The translations under genes were made by a program, and so were the position numbers. A stretch of DNA of 64,000 nt from Acinetobacter soli (GTDB lineage: Bacteria; Pseudomonadota; Gammaproteobacteria; Pseudomonadales; Moraxellaceae), in assembly GCF_000760595.1 (NCBI RefSeq), contig NZ_BBNM01000012.1, positions 1 to 64,000 of the forward strand, written 5' to 3'. Under the pieces are notes generated by a model, which was given only the letters and a program-made list of their open reading frames with translations, was not told the DNA's origin and ran no database searches. Of the stretch, positions 53,882-63,254 are shown piece after piece (the first letter of the stretch is position 1; the number at the start of each line of letters is the position of its first letter).

Positions 53882-55018
53882 CTACATCTCCTTTGAATTA
53901 GAGGCATATGCTTGAACCAGATACGCGGCATAAGCACATAAATGTGGGTCATTGAAATGACGCGTCATCATTTGCAATCCAACTGGCTGCCCGGCGGTCG
54001 TTTCAAGTGGAATAGACACAGCTGGGTGGCCGGATAAGTTAAAAGGACGTACCAATGCAGTAAGATTTAAAAATGCCGCTGTGTTTTCAGCATCTTCAAG
54101 TTTTGGAGGTAACTGAGGTAAAGTAGGCAATAATACGGCATCGTATTGCTCTAAAATGACATCGAGTGCATGCCTAAATTGTTCACGAATTTGATTGGCC
54201 TGCATGACATCTGTTGAGTTTGTTTTTGCTGCATTTTTTAATCGAGATGCAACATCTGTCCCTAACAGATCTGTATCGATCAAATGATGAAATGCCTGAT
54301 AGTTTTCATAATTAATGATTTGCATTCCTGCATCGTATGCTTCATCAAAATGTGCAACTGATAACTTCGGTAAATTTTCTAGGCCACATACTTTTAAATA
54401 TGAATGAATACTGTTCCAGATCAGTTCATCCGCCTGAACGTCCAACAGTGCAAACTTAGGCGACGCTTTTGGTACATCCGCAGCTACAAAGCTTGGATCG
54501 ATGCACGTCATGGCATGTGTTAAAAGATCAATCGTAGCTGCAAACGGCCCGACACAATCTAGCGAGCTATACTCTGGTAGAACTCCATTTCGACTCACAC
54601 GCCCATAAGTTGGTTTCAGACCAAAGACACCACAGCAAGTTGCTGGCATACGAATTGACCCACCCGTATCGGTACCAATTGAAAAATCAACCAAACCTGC
54701 TGCTACAGCGGCGGCTGAACCACTTGACGATCCGCCAGGAATCAGCGTTGGATACTTTGGATTAATGGAAGTACCGGTAAAATGATTAATCCCTGTAATA
54801 CCAAAAGCCAGTTCATGAAGATTGGTCTTGCCTACAACGCTACAATTATTTTTAACCAAATACTCAATGATATCAGCATGATGCTGTTCTTCTTGTGTGT
54901 TCGACAATGCTGCACTTCCCGCACAAGTTTGAAATCCTTGAATATGAATGGTGTCTTTTATGGCTACAGTGTGAATGCCATTTCCTACGCTTATTTTTTT
55001 TGAAAAAATATGATCCAT
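53882..55018 (-). CDS. iacH: IacH amidase
   Basis: A 378-residue amidase-signature enzyme. The Ser-Ser-Lys triad is visible: Lys21 (HTVAIKDTI), Ser97 (PGGSSSGSAAAVA) and Ser121 (GTDTGGSIRMPA). It lacks the usual 50-60 N-terminal residues of larger family members but keeps the whole catalytic core. In iac operons it is thought to act on an amide or conjugate of indole-3-acetate or a ring-opened product; that substrate is not proven. First gene of the operon. Confidence 0.9.
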   Translation of the reverse strand: MDHIFSKKISVGNGIHTVAIKDTIHIQGFQTCAGSAALSNTQEEQHHADIIEYLVKNNCSVVGKTNLHELAFGITGINHFTGTSINPKYPTLIPGGSSSGSAAAVAAGLVDFSIGTDTGGSIRMPATCCGVFGLKPTYGRVSRNGVLPEYSSLDCVGPFAATIDLLTHAMTCIDPSFVAADVPKASPKFALLDVQADELIWNSIHSYLKVCGLENLPKLSVAHFDEAYDAGMQIINYENYQAFHHLIDTDLLGTDVASRLKNAAKTNSTDVMQANQIREQFRHALDVILEQYDAVLLPTLPQLPPKLEDAENTAAFLNLTALVRPFNLSGHPAVSIPLETTAGQPVGLQMMTRHFNDPHLCAYAAYLVQAYASNSKEM

Positions 55019-55082
55019 GTCGCCCTCAACTGGTCACATGCTATACAGTTATGCTTATTAAATTTGATCATTTTAATTGAAA

Positions 55083-55088
55083 TGTCAA
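55083..55088 (-). promoter_or_regulatory. Candidate -35 element of the iac operon
   Basis: The minus strand reads TTGACA 65 bp before iacH. A good -10 is not evident at 17 bases (AAATTT; TTTAAT at 20), so activation by a regulator is likely. The surrounding 55019-55300 is AT-rich and gene-free. Confidence 0.35.
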
Positions 55089-55308
55089 CTAATTTTTTAA
55101 ATATATTTTAGTGCTTTATTTTGTTTTTCTCGTTGCACTAATTTGATACATATCTGTTTAAAATAAATAAAAACAAATATTTAAACAAAAAATATAATCC
55201 CAAACACTTTTTAAACAATCATAAAAAAAGCTATTTATTTCAATTAAATTTTTTATTTATTTTAGATTGCACTATTTTTGTTCAAAGATGCTTGTAATTG
55301 AGACCAAA

Positions 55309-55348
55309 AAAAAGCCCAAGTTTGCAATCAAGCATCCTTGGGCTTTTT
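55309..55348 (-). terminator. Terminator of the lysR gene
   Basis: AAAAAGCCCAAG (55309-55320) pairs with CTTGGGCTTTTT (55337-55348) around 16 bases, 20 bp past the lysR stop; T's follow on minus. It isolates lysR from iacH. Confidence 0.9.
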
Positions 55349-55368
55349 GATCAGGGTCAAAAGCGAAA

Positions 55369-56268
55369 TCAGTCAGCATTGAACTCGATATTTCGGAGTG
55401 AATCCCAGAAGATTTTTAAATAATCATCTTTTCTAATTTTATTTTTAAAAATAAAAATTTGCTGTTTGATAATATATTCACGTGCATTAATAATTTTCAA
55501 TTTCTTCTTAAGTAAATCTTCTTCAATGGTAATTTTAGGTAACCATGCAATTCCTGCGCCCTGTAAAACAAAATCCTTTAAATTATTTGCATGATCGGTT
55601 TCATATAAAATTCGATATTCAAGTTTGTTTGAAATTACCTGATCAACCAGATTTCTTAAATATGCGTTTTTACTATACGAAAGAAGCGGAAATCTATGAT
55701 TTATATCATATTTTGCATTACCATCTTCATCAATCAATGTCACAGGAACAATTTCTGTATCACCAAGTTTTAAATGGGTAAGTACATCACTATTAATAGC
55801 TTTAAGCTTAGTTTCATCTGAATAGCAAATTAAAAAATCACAAGCACCTTCTTTTAATAGTTTAAATCCTTCCCCCACATTTGCAGCCACCAATTCAATT
55901 TTAAAATCTTTAATATAATCTGGAAATAATCTTAAAAACTTTGAAAAGAAAGTAGAACTTAATGAATGCACCACCGCAAACTTAATCGTCACTTCATTGC
56001 TTCGATTTAAGTTATTGAGCAAAGCCAAGGTTGCATTAAGTTGCTGTTCGATGCTTTTGGCCGTTGCCAGCAAAATCTGTCCAGCATCTGTAAATTCCAT
56101 GTATCTCGAATTGCGCTCAAGAATTGCATAACCTAATGCTTGTTCGAGTTGTTGGATACGTCGGGTAAATGCAGACTGACTGACAAACCGACGTTCTGCT
56201 GCTTTTGAAAATGAACGTTCTTGTTCCAGTGTGAGTAGATCTTCAATCCAGCGAATTTCAAGACTCAT
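55369..56268 (-). CDS. LysR family transcriptional regulator
   Basis: A 299-residue regulator. The N-terminal HTH is RWIEDLLTLEQERSFSKAAERRFVSQSAFTRRIQQLEQALGYAILER, close to the HypT/YjiE-like branch. The C-terminal binding domain begins VTIKFAVVHSLSSTFFSKFLRLFPDY. It is divergent from aspA (136 bp to the chosen aspA start) and upstream of, but same-strand with and terminated before, the iac operon. Control of aspA is the default inference. Confidence 0.88.
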   Translation of the reverse strand: MSLEIRWIEDLLTLEQERSFSKAAERRFVSQSAFTRRIQQLEQALGYAILERNSRYMEFTDAGQILLATAKSIEQQLNATLALLNNLNRSNEVTIKFAVVHSLSSTFFSKFLRLFPDYIKDFKIELVAANVGEGFKLLKEGACDFLICYSDETKLKAINSDVLTHLKLGDTEIVPVTLIDEDGNAKYDINHRFPLLSYSKNAYLRNLVDQVISNKLEYRILYETDHANNLKDFVLQGAGIAWLPKITIEEDLLKKKLKIINAREYIIKQQIFIFKNKIRKDDYLKIFWDSLRNIEFNAD

Positions 56269-56403
56269 TGCTTCATGTCATATGATGTTTGGCGCATTAT
56301 AATCATGCTATGCAAAAATTGCATACTAAAATTAATCTATGCATTAGAAATTATGCATACCCAAATCTATGATGAATTATCTTGTTTAGATAGCGATACT
56401 AGA

Positions 56404-57822
56404 ATGAACGCTGAAATTCAAACTCGTACAGAAAAGGATTTACTTGGTCTGCGTGAAGTACCAAACCAGTTTTATTTCGGAATCCAGACACTACGAGCAA
56501 TTGAAAACTTCAATTTAAGCTCAAATAAAATTAACCAATACCCGAATTTGATCAAATCTTTGGCTATGGTCAAGCATGCCTGTGCCGAAGCAAACCACAC
56601 ATTGGGCAAATTGAGCGATCAAAAACTAAACGCCATCAAATACAGCTGCGATCAGTTGATTCATGGTGCTTACCATGAACAGTTCCCTATCGACCTTATT
56701 CAAGGTGGTGCAGGTACTTCAACCAACATGAACGCCAACGAAGTGATTGCAAACATTGGTCTTGAGCATTTGGGTTACAAAAAAGGTGAATATAAACACC
56801 TGCACCCAAATAACGACGTCAATATGTCGCAATCGACCAACGATGTTTATCCAACTGCAATTCGCTTAGGTCTATTGTTCAGTTTAGATGAAATGTACAC
56901 CCCGTTTGCAAACCTGATTGCAAGCTTGCGTCAAAAAGGCGACGAATTTTCACATATCTTGAAAATGGGCCGTACTCAATTACAAGACGCTGTGCCAATG
57001 ACGCTTGGTCAAGAGTTTAACGGATTTGCGACAACGCTTGAAAAAGATTTGGTTAAGCTCAAAGAAATTGCACCTAGCACTTTAAATTACATGAATTTAG
57101 GTGGTACCGCGATTGGTACAGGTATCAATACTGAGCAAAAATATACAGAGCTAGCAATTGAAGCACTTGCTCGGATTAGCCAGAAAAACATTAAATCTGC
57201 TCCAGATTTAATTGAAGCAACCTCCGATATGGGCGACTTCGTTTTACTTTCTGGTTTGCTTAAACGTACTGCGACTAAATTGTCTAAGATTGCAAACGAC
57301 TTACGTTTACTTTCAAGTGGCCCACGCACTGGTATCAACGAAATCAATCTTGAACCACGCCAGCCAGGCAGTTCAATTATGCCAGGTAAAGTAAACCCAG
57401 TGATTCCTGAAGCACTTAACCTTGTATGCTTCCAAGTAATCGCAAACGACTTGGCTGTAACTTTGGCTGCAGAAGCAGGTCAATTGCAATTAAATGCTTT
57501 TGAACCATTGATTGCATACAAGTTATTTGAATCAATTGAGTTGCTATCAAATGCGTTGGTGATGTTCCAAACCAAATGTGTAGATACCGTAACAGCGAAT
57601 CAAGAACACTGTAAAGCTTTGGTAGATAACTCTATCGGGATTGTGACTGCATTGAACCCGTACTTGGGTTATGAAACCACGACCCGTATTGCTAAAACAG
57701 CCAATGAAAGCGGATTGAGTGTTTTAAGCCTGATTAAAGCAGAAAATTTGTTATCTGATGATCAATTGGCCGAAATTCTTGCCATTGATAACATGGTACA
57801 ACCTAAAGCTGAAACAGCTTAA
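56404..57822 (+). CDS. aspA: Aspartate ammonia-lyase (aspartase)
   Basis: A 472-residue fumarase/aspartase-superfamily enzyme that reversibly removes ammonia from L-aspartate to give fumarate. Signature GSSIMPGKVNPVIPEALNLVCFQV holds the catalytic Ser loop; GGAGTSTNMNANEVIAN and HPNNDVNMSQSTNDVYPTAI are the other two conserved blocks. The frame is open to 56275, but homologues begin near (M)NAEIQTRTEKDLLG, so the ATG at 56404 is chosen; the ribosome site is poor, and an ATG at 56353 is an alternative. A strong terminator follows. Confidence 0.93.
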   Translation: MNAEIQTRTEKDLLGLREVPNQFYFGIQTLRAIENFNLSSNKINQYPNLIKSLAMVKHACAEANHTLGKLSDQKLNAIKYSCDQLIHGAYHEQFPIDLIQGGAGTSTNMNANEVIANIGLEHLGYKKGEYKHLHPNNDVNMSQSTNDVYPTAIRLGLLFSLDEMYTPFANLIASLRQKGDEFSHILKMGRTQLQDAVPMTLGQEFNGFATTLEKDLVKLKEIAPSTLNYMNLGGTAIGTGINTEQKYTELAIEALARISQKNIKSAPDLIEATSDMGDFVLLSGLLKRTATKLSKIANDLRLLSSGPRTGINEINLEPRQPGSSIMPGKVNPVIPEALNLVCFQVIANDLAVTLAAEAGQLQLNAFEPLIAYKLFESIELLSNALVMFQTKCVDTVTANQEHCKALVDNSIGIVTALNPYLGYETTTRIAKTANESGLSVLSLIKAENLLSDDQLAEILAIDNMVQPKAETA

Positions 57823-57832
57823 TCTTTCAAAT

Positions 57833-57863
57833 AAAAAAAGGAGCGTATATCGCTCCTTTTTTT
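57833..57863. terminator. Terminator after aspA
   Basis: AAAAAAAGGAGCG, loop TATAT, CGCTCCTTTTTTT: a perfect 13-bp stem 11 bp after the stop. Confidence 0.95.
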
Positions 57864-58018
57864 GCACTTATTTTTCATCTAAAACACGATAACAAGTTTT
57901 CATTTATTCACTTTAATCTAATAGAGCAATCACAAGTTAAACGGTAGCATTGATCAAAATTATCCGTATCTACTTTAAGATACCATCGCTTTTAGGCTTA
58001 TAAATAAGGATTAAACAC

Positions 58019-59023
58019 ATGACGGATTTACCAACACGCATGAAACACATTGAAATTTCAGAACCCGGTGATCCCGATGTACTTAAAATAACCGAAGCTG
58101 ATCTACCCGAAATCAAAGATCATGAGCTGTTGATTCAGGTGAAAGCTTTTGGAATTAACCGCCCAGATGTATTGCAGCGCATGGGGCTGTATCCAATGCC
58201 AAAAGGTGTAACCCCCATTCCCGGACTTGAAGTCGCAGGTATTGTGGTTGCCAAAGGCAGTGCCGTCTCGCTTTTTAATATAGGCGATGAAGTATGCGCG
58301 CTCACCAATGGTGGTGGCTATGCCGAGTTTTGTGCTGTGCCTGAAACCCAAACATTACCGATTCCAAGCTCATTAAGTTTTGAAGAAGCGGCCGTCGTTC
58401 CAGAAACTTACTTTACCGTTTGGGCAAACTTGTTCGATATCGGTGGTTTAACTACTGGCGAAACGGCACTTATTCATGGCGGAGCCAGCGGAATAGGAAC
58501 GACAGCACTGAGTTTATGCCATGCCATGGGAATCAAAACGTTTACCACGGTCGGCACAGACGATAAGGTTCAGGCTTTAGATGCGATCACCACTGCAATC
58601 AACTACAAAACAGACAACTTTGAAGACGTGATTTTGGAACAGACTCAAAAGCAAGGTGTTGATGTCATTTTAGATATTGTAGGTGGTAAATACTTTCAGC
58701 AAAATATGAATGTATTAAAACGCGACGGACGTTTGGTCATTTTGGGTTTTATGGGAGGGCGTTTCGCGAAAGACTTTGATCTTCAGCAGCTTATTTTAAA
58801 GCGTGCCAAAGTGACGGGTTCAACCATGCGTGCACGCACCGATGAAGAAAAATACACCATCGCCAAAGCCTTAAAAGAAAAAGTCTGGCCATTGATTGAG
58901 CAAGGTCAATGCCGACCAATCATTTATAAAACATTTACTTTTGATCAAATAGCGCAGGCACATACCGCGATGGAGAAAAGCGAACATATTGGAAAAATTG
59001 TGATTTCGATGAGTAAAACTTAA
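58019..59023 (+). CDS. NAD(P)H quinone oxidoreductase, zinc-less MDR (PIG3-like)
   Basis: A 334-residue medium-chain dehydrogenase. The GroES-like half contains VKAFGINRPDVLQRMGLYPMPKGVTPIPGLEVAGIVVAKGS; the nucleotide-binding half carries ALIHGGASGIGTTALSLCHAMG, the NADPH motif. Structural and catalytic zinc ligands are absent, as in quinone oxidoreductases. The block MNVLKRDGRLVILGFMGG is typical of the TP53I3/PIG3 group. AAGGATT precedes the ATG. No operon partner. Confidence 0.9.
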   Translation: MTDLPTRMKHIEISEPGDPDVLKITEADLPEIKDHELLIQVKAFGINRPDVLQRMGLYPMPKGVTPIPGLEVAGIVVAKGSAVSLFNIGDEVCALTNGGGYAEFCAVPETQTLPIPSSLSFEEAAVVPETYFTVWANLFDIGGLTTGETALIHGGASGIGTTALSLCHAMGIKTFTTVGTDDKVQALDAITTAINYKTDNFEDVILEQTQKQGVDVILDIVGGKYFQQNMNVLKRDGRLVILGFMGGRFAKDFDLQQLILKRAKVTGSTMRARTDEEKYTIAKALKEKVWPLIEQGQCRPIIYKTFTFDQIAQAHTAMEKSEHIGKIVISMSKT

Positions 59024-59113
59024 ATAGAGTATTGCTTAATTGCTTTTATTTCTCCATTTTAGGCTGCTTTGATTCAGCTTTACTCAATAGCTTAGAATGG
59101 AGAAAGTGAAAGA

Positions 59114-59953
59114 TTATGAACGGTTTTGAGAATAATCTAAGCCAGCTTGAATGGCGCCCAGCGCCACAACATGCGCTGCATTTTTTATCCGGTTCAGCTC
59201 GCATGCTTGCCATAACATAGGCAAGGTATTTTCTTGTGCTGATTGTAAAGCTGCCTCCCAATAACCGGGCAATTGCAAGGTGCCACCTCCTAAACTCAAT
59301 TTTGATGGATTAAACAGGTGGATTACACTGGCCAGCCCCAAACCCAATGCAGCTCCTGCTGTTTGAATCATGTCTAAAACTTGGCGATCGTTTGCATGTG
59401 CTCTTAAAGCCAGATCTTTTGGTTGCAAGCCAGATGCTTTGACCAGTGCTGCACCACTTGCCAAATCGTCTAATCTTCGAATCTGATCATGCTGTACAAT
59501 CGGCAAATAACCCAATTCCCCTGCCCATCCACATGTACCAGTGAGCGGTTGCCCTTGCACCATTAAAGCAGCGCCTATAGCGGTACCCACCATTACAACA
59601 CCAGCGGTTATATCTTTCGAAGCGTGCGAAAATTCTTGTATAAGTGCCGCCTTGATATCATTTAGCACAGCTACTGTGTTACACCAAGCCTGTAACGCTT
59701 GAGCCGCTTGCCAGCCATTGAATGCTGGCAACACATCAGATAACACTATATCACCCGAAGCACTGACCAACCCCGGAACTGCAAGACCAATACTGCTCGG
59801 CGTGAATTCGTTTTGTGTAATAAAATTATCAAGATGAGCCAAAAGTTGATCTGGTGTAAACCCAATACCAGTACTATAAATTGCCTCGGCATGTTCACAG
59901 AGTAATAATAATTTTGTACCACCCAAATCTATCCCAATAGAACTGCTTCGCAT
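59114..59953 (-). CDS. ROK family sugar kinase-like protein
   Basis: A 279-residue actin-fold protein. The phosphate-1 motif is IGIDLGGTKLLLL, the acid base is in VAVLNDIKAALIQE, and GTAIGAALMVQGQPLTGTCGWAGELGYLPI is the ROK signature. The zinc site of typical ROK kinases (GEIGH and CxCGxxGC) is missing: the His is Tyr (GELGY) and the cysteine cluster is absent. It has no HTH domain, so it is not a repressor. A sugar or amino-sugar kinase is likely but the zinc-free form makes substrate uncertain. Confidence 0.82.
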   Translation of the reverse strand: MRSSSIGIDLGGTKLLLLCEHAEAIYSTGIGFTPDQLLAHLDNFITQNEFTPSSIGLAVPGLVSASGDIVLSDVLPAFNGWQAAQALQAWCNTVAVLNDIKAALIQEFSHASKDITAGVVMVGTAIGAALMVQGQPLTGTCGWAGELGYLPIVQHDQIRRLDDLASGAALVKASGLQPKDLALRAHANDRQVLDMIQTAGAALGLGLASVIHLFNPSKLSLGGGTLQLPGYWEAALQSAQENTLPMLWQACELNRIKNAAHVVALGAIQAGLDYSQNRS

Positions 59954-60142
59954 ATTTTTCCTAAAAAATATAGTCTCTTGCTCTATTTATAAAATGAAAA
60001 GAGTTGAAATACAGTTGAAGTTTGTCTGTTCCTCTTTAATATTATGTGCTTTGAATGATTTATTAGACTAGAAGTAATCTCGATTATTAAACAAAGAGAT
60101 ATCATTTATGGTAAAAAAGTGACTGAGTGACACCAAATTAAT

Positions 60143-60157
60143 TGTTATACTATAACA
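60143..60157. promoter_or_regulatory. Zur box upstream of zrlA
   Basis: TGTTATACTATAACA is a perfect 7-1-7 palindrome, identical in form to the Acinetobacter Zur site. It lies 22 bp before the zrlA start, over the likely promoter. Confidence 0.9.
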
Positions 60158-60179
60158 TCAGATTTAATCATGAACAAAA

Positions 60180-60887
60180 ATGAAGCATTTTTACGTTTTA
60201 ACCGTTTTCACTTTTTTTGGGCTAACTTTAAGCGCTTGTACATCTATACAACATCCACCAAAATCGGCGAAACAGATTCAATCTATACGTCCAAATGCAA
60301 TACAATCCTCTGCTCTCGCCAAACCAACACCTGTCTCTTATATTGTATGGTTAGAACGTAATCCCAATCAGAAGCGTGTTTCTGACTATAAAAACTATTT
60401 AATAAGTCAAGGCATTAATCTGGTTGCACCAGATTTTGAGTTATTCCGATCTGCGCGTGGCTGGCAAGCATGCCAGTACGATCAATACGATGTTCCTGAT
60501 TCATCTGTATGGAATAATGCTGTACCGACACTCAAGTTACTCGCCTATTTGGTAAATTCCAATATCATTTCAGATATTGAACTGACTTCTGCTTATCGTT
60601 CGCCAGTGCTTAATGCTTGCGTAGGTGGCGCAAAAGAGTCTTCTCATATGCAAAACTCGGCGATAGATTTTCGCATTGGGCCAGAATTTCCATCAGATTC
60701 AGATCAGCTACGTATCGCCAGCAGCAAACGCAAATTATGTAAATTTTGGCAAACTGAAGGTCAGCGCTACAACATGGGCTTAGGCGTTTATAGTTCTGGT
60801 CAAATTCATATCGACACCAAGGGATTTAGAACATGGGGACCAGACCACACTTGGCATAGCTCAATTTGTGGTGAAAAAATTGAATAA
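60180..60887 (+). CDS. zrlA: Zur-regulated lipoprotein, M15-type peptidase (ZrlA)
   Basis: A 235-residue cell-envelope lipoprotein. The signal ends LTLSAC with acylated Cys20. The C-terminal half is a Peptidase_M15 fold: ELTSAYRSPVLNACVGGAKESSHMQNSAIDFRIG and GLGVYSSGQIHIDTKGFRTWG supply the zinc ligands His156, Asp163 and His210. It probably trims peptidoglycan peptides (D,D-carboxypeptidase type). A Zur-regulated lipoprotein of this kind, ZrlA, is known in A. baumannii. An ATG at 60170 in another frame is spurious. Confidence 0.9.
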   Translation: MKHFYVLTVFTFFGLTLSACTSIQHPPKSAKQIQSIRPNAIQSSALAKPTPVSYIVWLERNPNQKRVSDYKNYLISQGINLVAPDFELFRSARGWQACQYDQYDVPDSSVWNNAVPTLKLLAYLVNSNIISDIELTSAYRSPVLNACVGGAKESSHMQNSAIDFRIGPEFPSDSDQLRIASSKRKLCKFWQTEGQRYNMGLGVYSSGQIHIDTKGFRTWGPDHTWHSSICGEKIE

Positions 60888-60951
60888 ATAAGCCATTTAA
60901 GCAGCTAAAGTAGCCCAAGAAAGATAAACACATAAAATCCGATTGATTATT

Positions 60952-60966
60952 TGTTATATTATAACA
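60952..60966. promoter_or_regulatory. Zur box upstream of zigA-folE2
   Basis: TGTTATATTATAACA, a perfect 7-1-7 palindrome differing from the zrlA copy only in the central base. It is 81 bp before zigA. Confidence 0.92.
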
Positions 60967-61047
60967 TAACATTAAGATATTAAATTACTGCTTTTGGCAA
61001 TCCATCGCAGTGATATCGGTGTGTTTTCTTTAAAAAGGACATAGCAA

Positions 61048-62265
61048 ATGGTCAGCTCCTTAGCCAATCCGTCACATAAACTCCCAGTTACCGTACTTTC
61101 AGGCTTTTTGGGCGCCGGAAAAACCACATTACTGAATCATATTTTAAACAACCGTGAAGGTCGCCGTGTGGCTGTCATTGTCAATGATATGTCAGAAGTC
61201 AATATCGACGCTGCGCTGGTCAAAAATGGTGGCGCAGAACTTTCTCGAACCGATGAGAAACTGGTCGAAATGAGTAATGGCTGCATCTGCTGCACTTTAA
61301 GGGAAGATTTACTGATTGAAGTTAAACGCTTGGCAGAAGAAAATAAGTTTGATCAATTGGTGATTGAATCTACAGGTATTTCAGAGCCTCTCCCTGTGGC
61401 TGAAACCTTCACTTTTGCAGATGAAGATGGTATTTCTCTTAACCAGTTTGCACAATTAGATACCATGGTGACTGTAGTCGATGGATTTAATTTTCTTCGA
61501 GATTACAGCTCTTATGATCAGTTAAATGATCGTGGGGAATCTTTAGGTGAAGATGACCAGCGTAGCGTGGTCGACTTATTGATCGATCAAATTGAATTTT
61601 GTGATGTGATTATCCTTAATAAAATTGATTTAATTAATAGCGAAGAAAAAGAACGTCTGATTGCTATTTTGAACAAGCTTAATCCACGCGCAAAAATCGA
61701 AATTTCTGAATTTGGACGCGTATCACTAGATACTGTGTTAAACACTGGATTATTTGATTTCGATCAAGCATCTCAGGCACCGGGTTGGTTAAAAGAACTA
61801 CGTGGAGAGCATGTTTCAGAAACTGAAGAGTACGGTATTAGCAGTTTTGTTTATCGTGCACGCCGTCCATTTCATCCTGAGCGCTTTTATGCCTTTATTA
61901 ATTCTGAATGGCCAGGGGTTGTCAGGTCAAAAGGTTTTTTCTGGTTGGCATGTGAGCCAACACTTGCATGCTCATGGTCGCAAGCAGGTGCAATGGCACG
62001 CCATGGCGTAGCGGGTAGTTGGTGGGCGGCAACTGAGCCTGAAAACTGGCCTCAAGATGATCAATCGCTGGCGGCAATTGAAAAAAACTGGGATGAAAAA
62101 GTGGGTGATGCTCGTCAAGAGATTGTCATGATTGGCATGGAGATGAATGAGCAAGATCTGATCATGCAATTCGATCAATGCTTACTCACAGACACCGAAA
62201 TGGCACTTGGTCCACAGCAATGGATCAAATTTTCAAATCCATTTAACTGGCCTTCACTCAATTAA
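61048..62265 (+). CDS. zigA: Zinc metallochaperone GTPase ZigA (COG0523)
   Basis: A 405-residue G3E GTPase. Walker A is GFLGAGKTT (Lys25), the zinc site is Cys79-x-Cys81-Cys82 ([11 protein letters not shown]), the switch/Walker B is [17 protein letters not shown], and the guanine motif NKID is in [11 protein letters not shown]. The C-terminal CobW_C domain contains [30 protein letters not shown]. ZigA delivers zinc to histidine ammonia-lyase and other targets during zinc starvation. AAAAGGA precedes the ATG, and a Zur box controls it. Confidence 0.95.
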   Translation: MVSSLANPSHKLPVTVLSGFLGAGKTTLLNHILNNREGRRVAVIVNDMSEVNIDAALVKNGGAELSRTDEKLVEMSNGCICCTLREDLLIEVKRLAEENKFDQLVIESTGISEPLPVAETFTFADEDGISLNQFAQLDTMVTVVDGFNFLRDYSSYDQLNDRGESLGEDDQRSVVDLLIDQIEFCDVIILNKIDLINSEEKERLIAILNKLNPRAKIEISEFGRVSLDTVLNTGLFDFDQASQAPGWLKELRGEHVSETEEYGISSFVYRARRPFHPERFYAFINSEWPGVVRSKGFFWLACEPTLACSWSQAGAMARHGVAGSWWAATEPENWPQDDQSLAAIEKNWDEKVGDARQEIVMIGMEMNEQDLIMQFDQCLLTDTEMALGPQQWIKFSNPFNWPSLN

Positions 62266-62282
62266 CCGATGTATAAACTTTT

Positions 62283-63167
62283 ATGAACTCATCACTTCCA
62301 GACGTTTGCGTTTCACAATTACCAAATAATTTGATCGCACTGAAATGGGTTGGTATGGAAGGCATTGACCTTCCCCTTTCTATTCAACAATTTTATTATC
62401 CATTAAGTACCAAAGTTGATATATATGTCAATCTGCCAAAAAGTGATATTAAAGGCATTCATATGTCGCGTCTGTATCGCTTACTCAATGAATTACATGA
62501 CTTAGATGCTTCGGCCATTCATTCACTTTTGCAAGACATCATTTCTAGCCATCAAGATTGTGGTAGTGATGCTGCAAAGATTGTACTGAGATTTGATTTG
62601 ATGCTAAGCAGATCTGCACTGGTCAGCGCAGATCTGAATGGATGGAAAAGCTATCCTGTTTGCATCGAAGCAGAGCTGATCAATCATAAATTTCAGATAA
62701 ATTACGCAGTTGATGTCTCGTACTCATCGACCTGCCCCTGCTCAGCGGCTTTATCGCGGCAATTGATTGCACAGGCATTTGAACTACAATTTAAAGACAC
62801 GCACACATTGCCAAAATCAGACGTAAAGCAATGGCTTGAAGAACATGCAACTTATGCAACGCCTCATAGCCAACGTAGTATTGCGCAGATTAAGATTGAA
62901 ACAGATGATGCCAAGCAATTGATAAATTTAACTGAATTGATTGATAAAGTTGAGCAAGCCTTAAAAACACCGACTCAAACTGCGGTAAAACGAGCTGATG
63001 AACAAGCTTTTGCGCAGTTAAACGGACAAAATTTAATGTTTGTTGAAGATGCAGCCAGACGTTTATCGAGTGAACTTGATAAAACATCATTAAAATGGTC
63101 AATTAAAGTGATTCATCAAGAAAGTTTGCACGCACATGATGCAGTCGCAATTTCGATGTCATCTTGA
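62283..63167 (+). CDS. folE2: GTP cyclohydrolase FolE2 (type IB)
   Basis: A 294-residue enzyme that starts folate synthesis from GTP and can use other metals, replacing zinc-dependent FolE when zinc is low. Catalytic Cys151 and the adjacent Cys153 are in YSSTCPCSAALSRQLI; GMEGIDLPLSI and HIDM-like IHMSRLYRLLNEL are family features. It follows zigA by 17 bp, so the same Zur box governs it. No clear ribosome site; translation may be coupled to zigA. Confidence 0.95.
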   Translation: MNSSLPDVCVSQLPNNLIALKWVGMEGIDLPLSIQQFYYPLSTKVDIYVNLPKSDIKGIHMSRLYRLLNELHDLDASAIHSLLQDIISSHQDCGSDAAKIVLRFDLMLSRSALVSADLNGWKSYPVCIEAELINHKFQINYAVDVSYSSTCPCSAALSRQLIAQAFELQFKDTHTLPKSDVKQWLEEHATYATPHSQRSIAQIKIETDDAKQLINLTELIDKVEQALKTPTQTAVKRADEQAFAQLNGQNLMFVEDAARRLSSELDKTSLKWSIKVIHQESLHAHDAVAISMSS

Positions 63168-63225
63168 CTCGTAATTTTTTAAATGTAAGTTCACGATCTT
63201 TTATAAATTTATCTGTTTTACTTAG

Positions 63226-63254
63226 GCTATTTTGATACGTAGTATCAAAATAGC
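63226..63254. terminator. Perfect inverted repeat after folE2
   Basis: GCTATTTTGATAC (63226-63238) and its exact complement (63242-63254) enclose GTA. A terminator is likely, though the following T-run is poor. Confidence 0.6.

Noticed and set aside
55288..55336. Alternative fold of GATGCTTG with CAAGCATC overlapping the lysR terminator
   Set aside because: On the transcribed strand the terminator forms first and the competing arm lies downstream, so attenuation is unlikely.
60170..60361. ORF overlapping the start of zrlA in another frame
   Set aside because: The overlapping frame from 60180 has a lipoprotein signal and peptidase motifs; this one has none.
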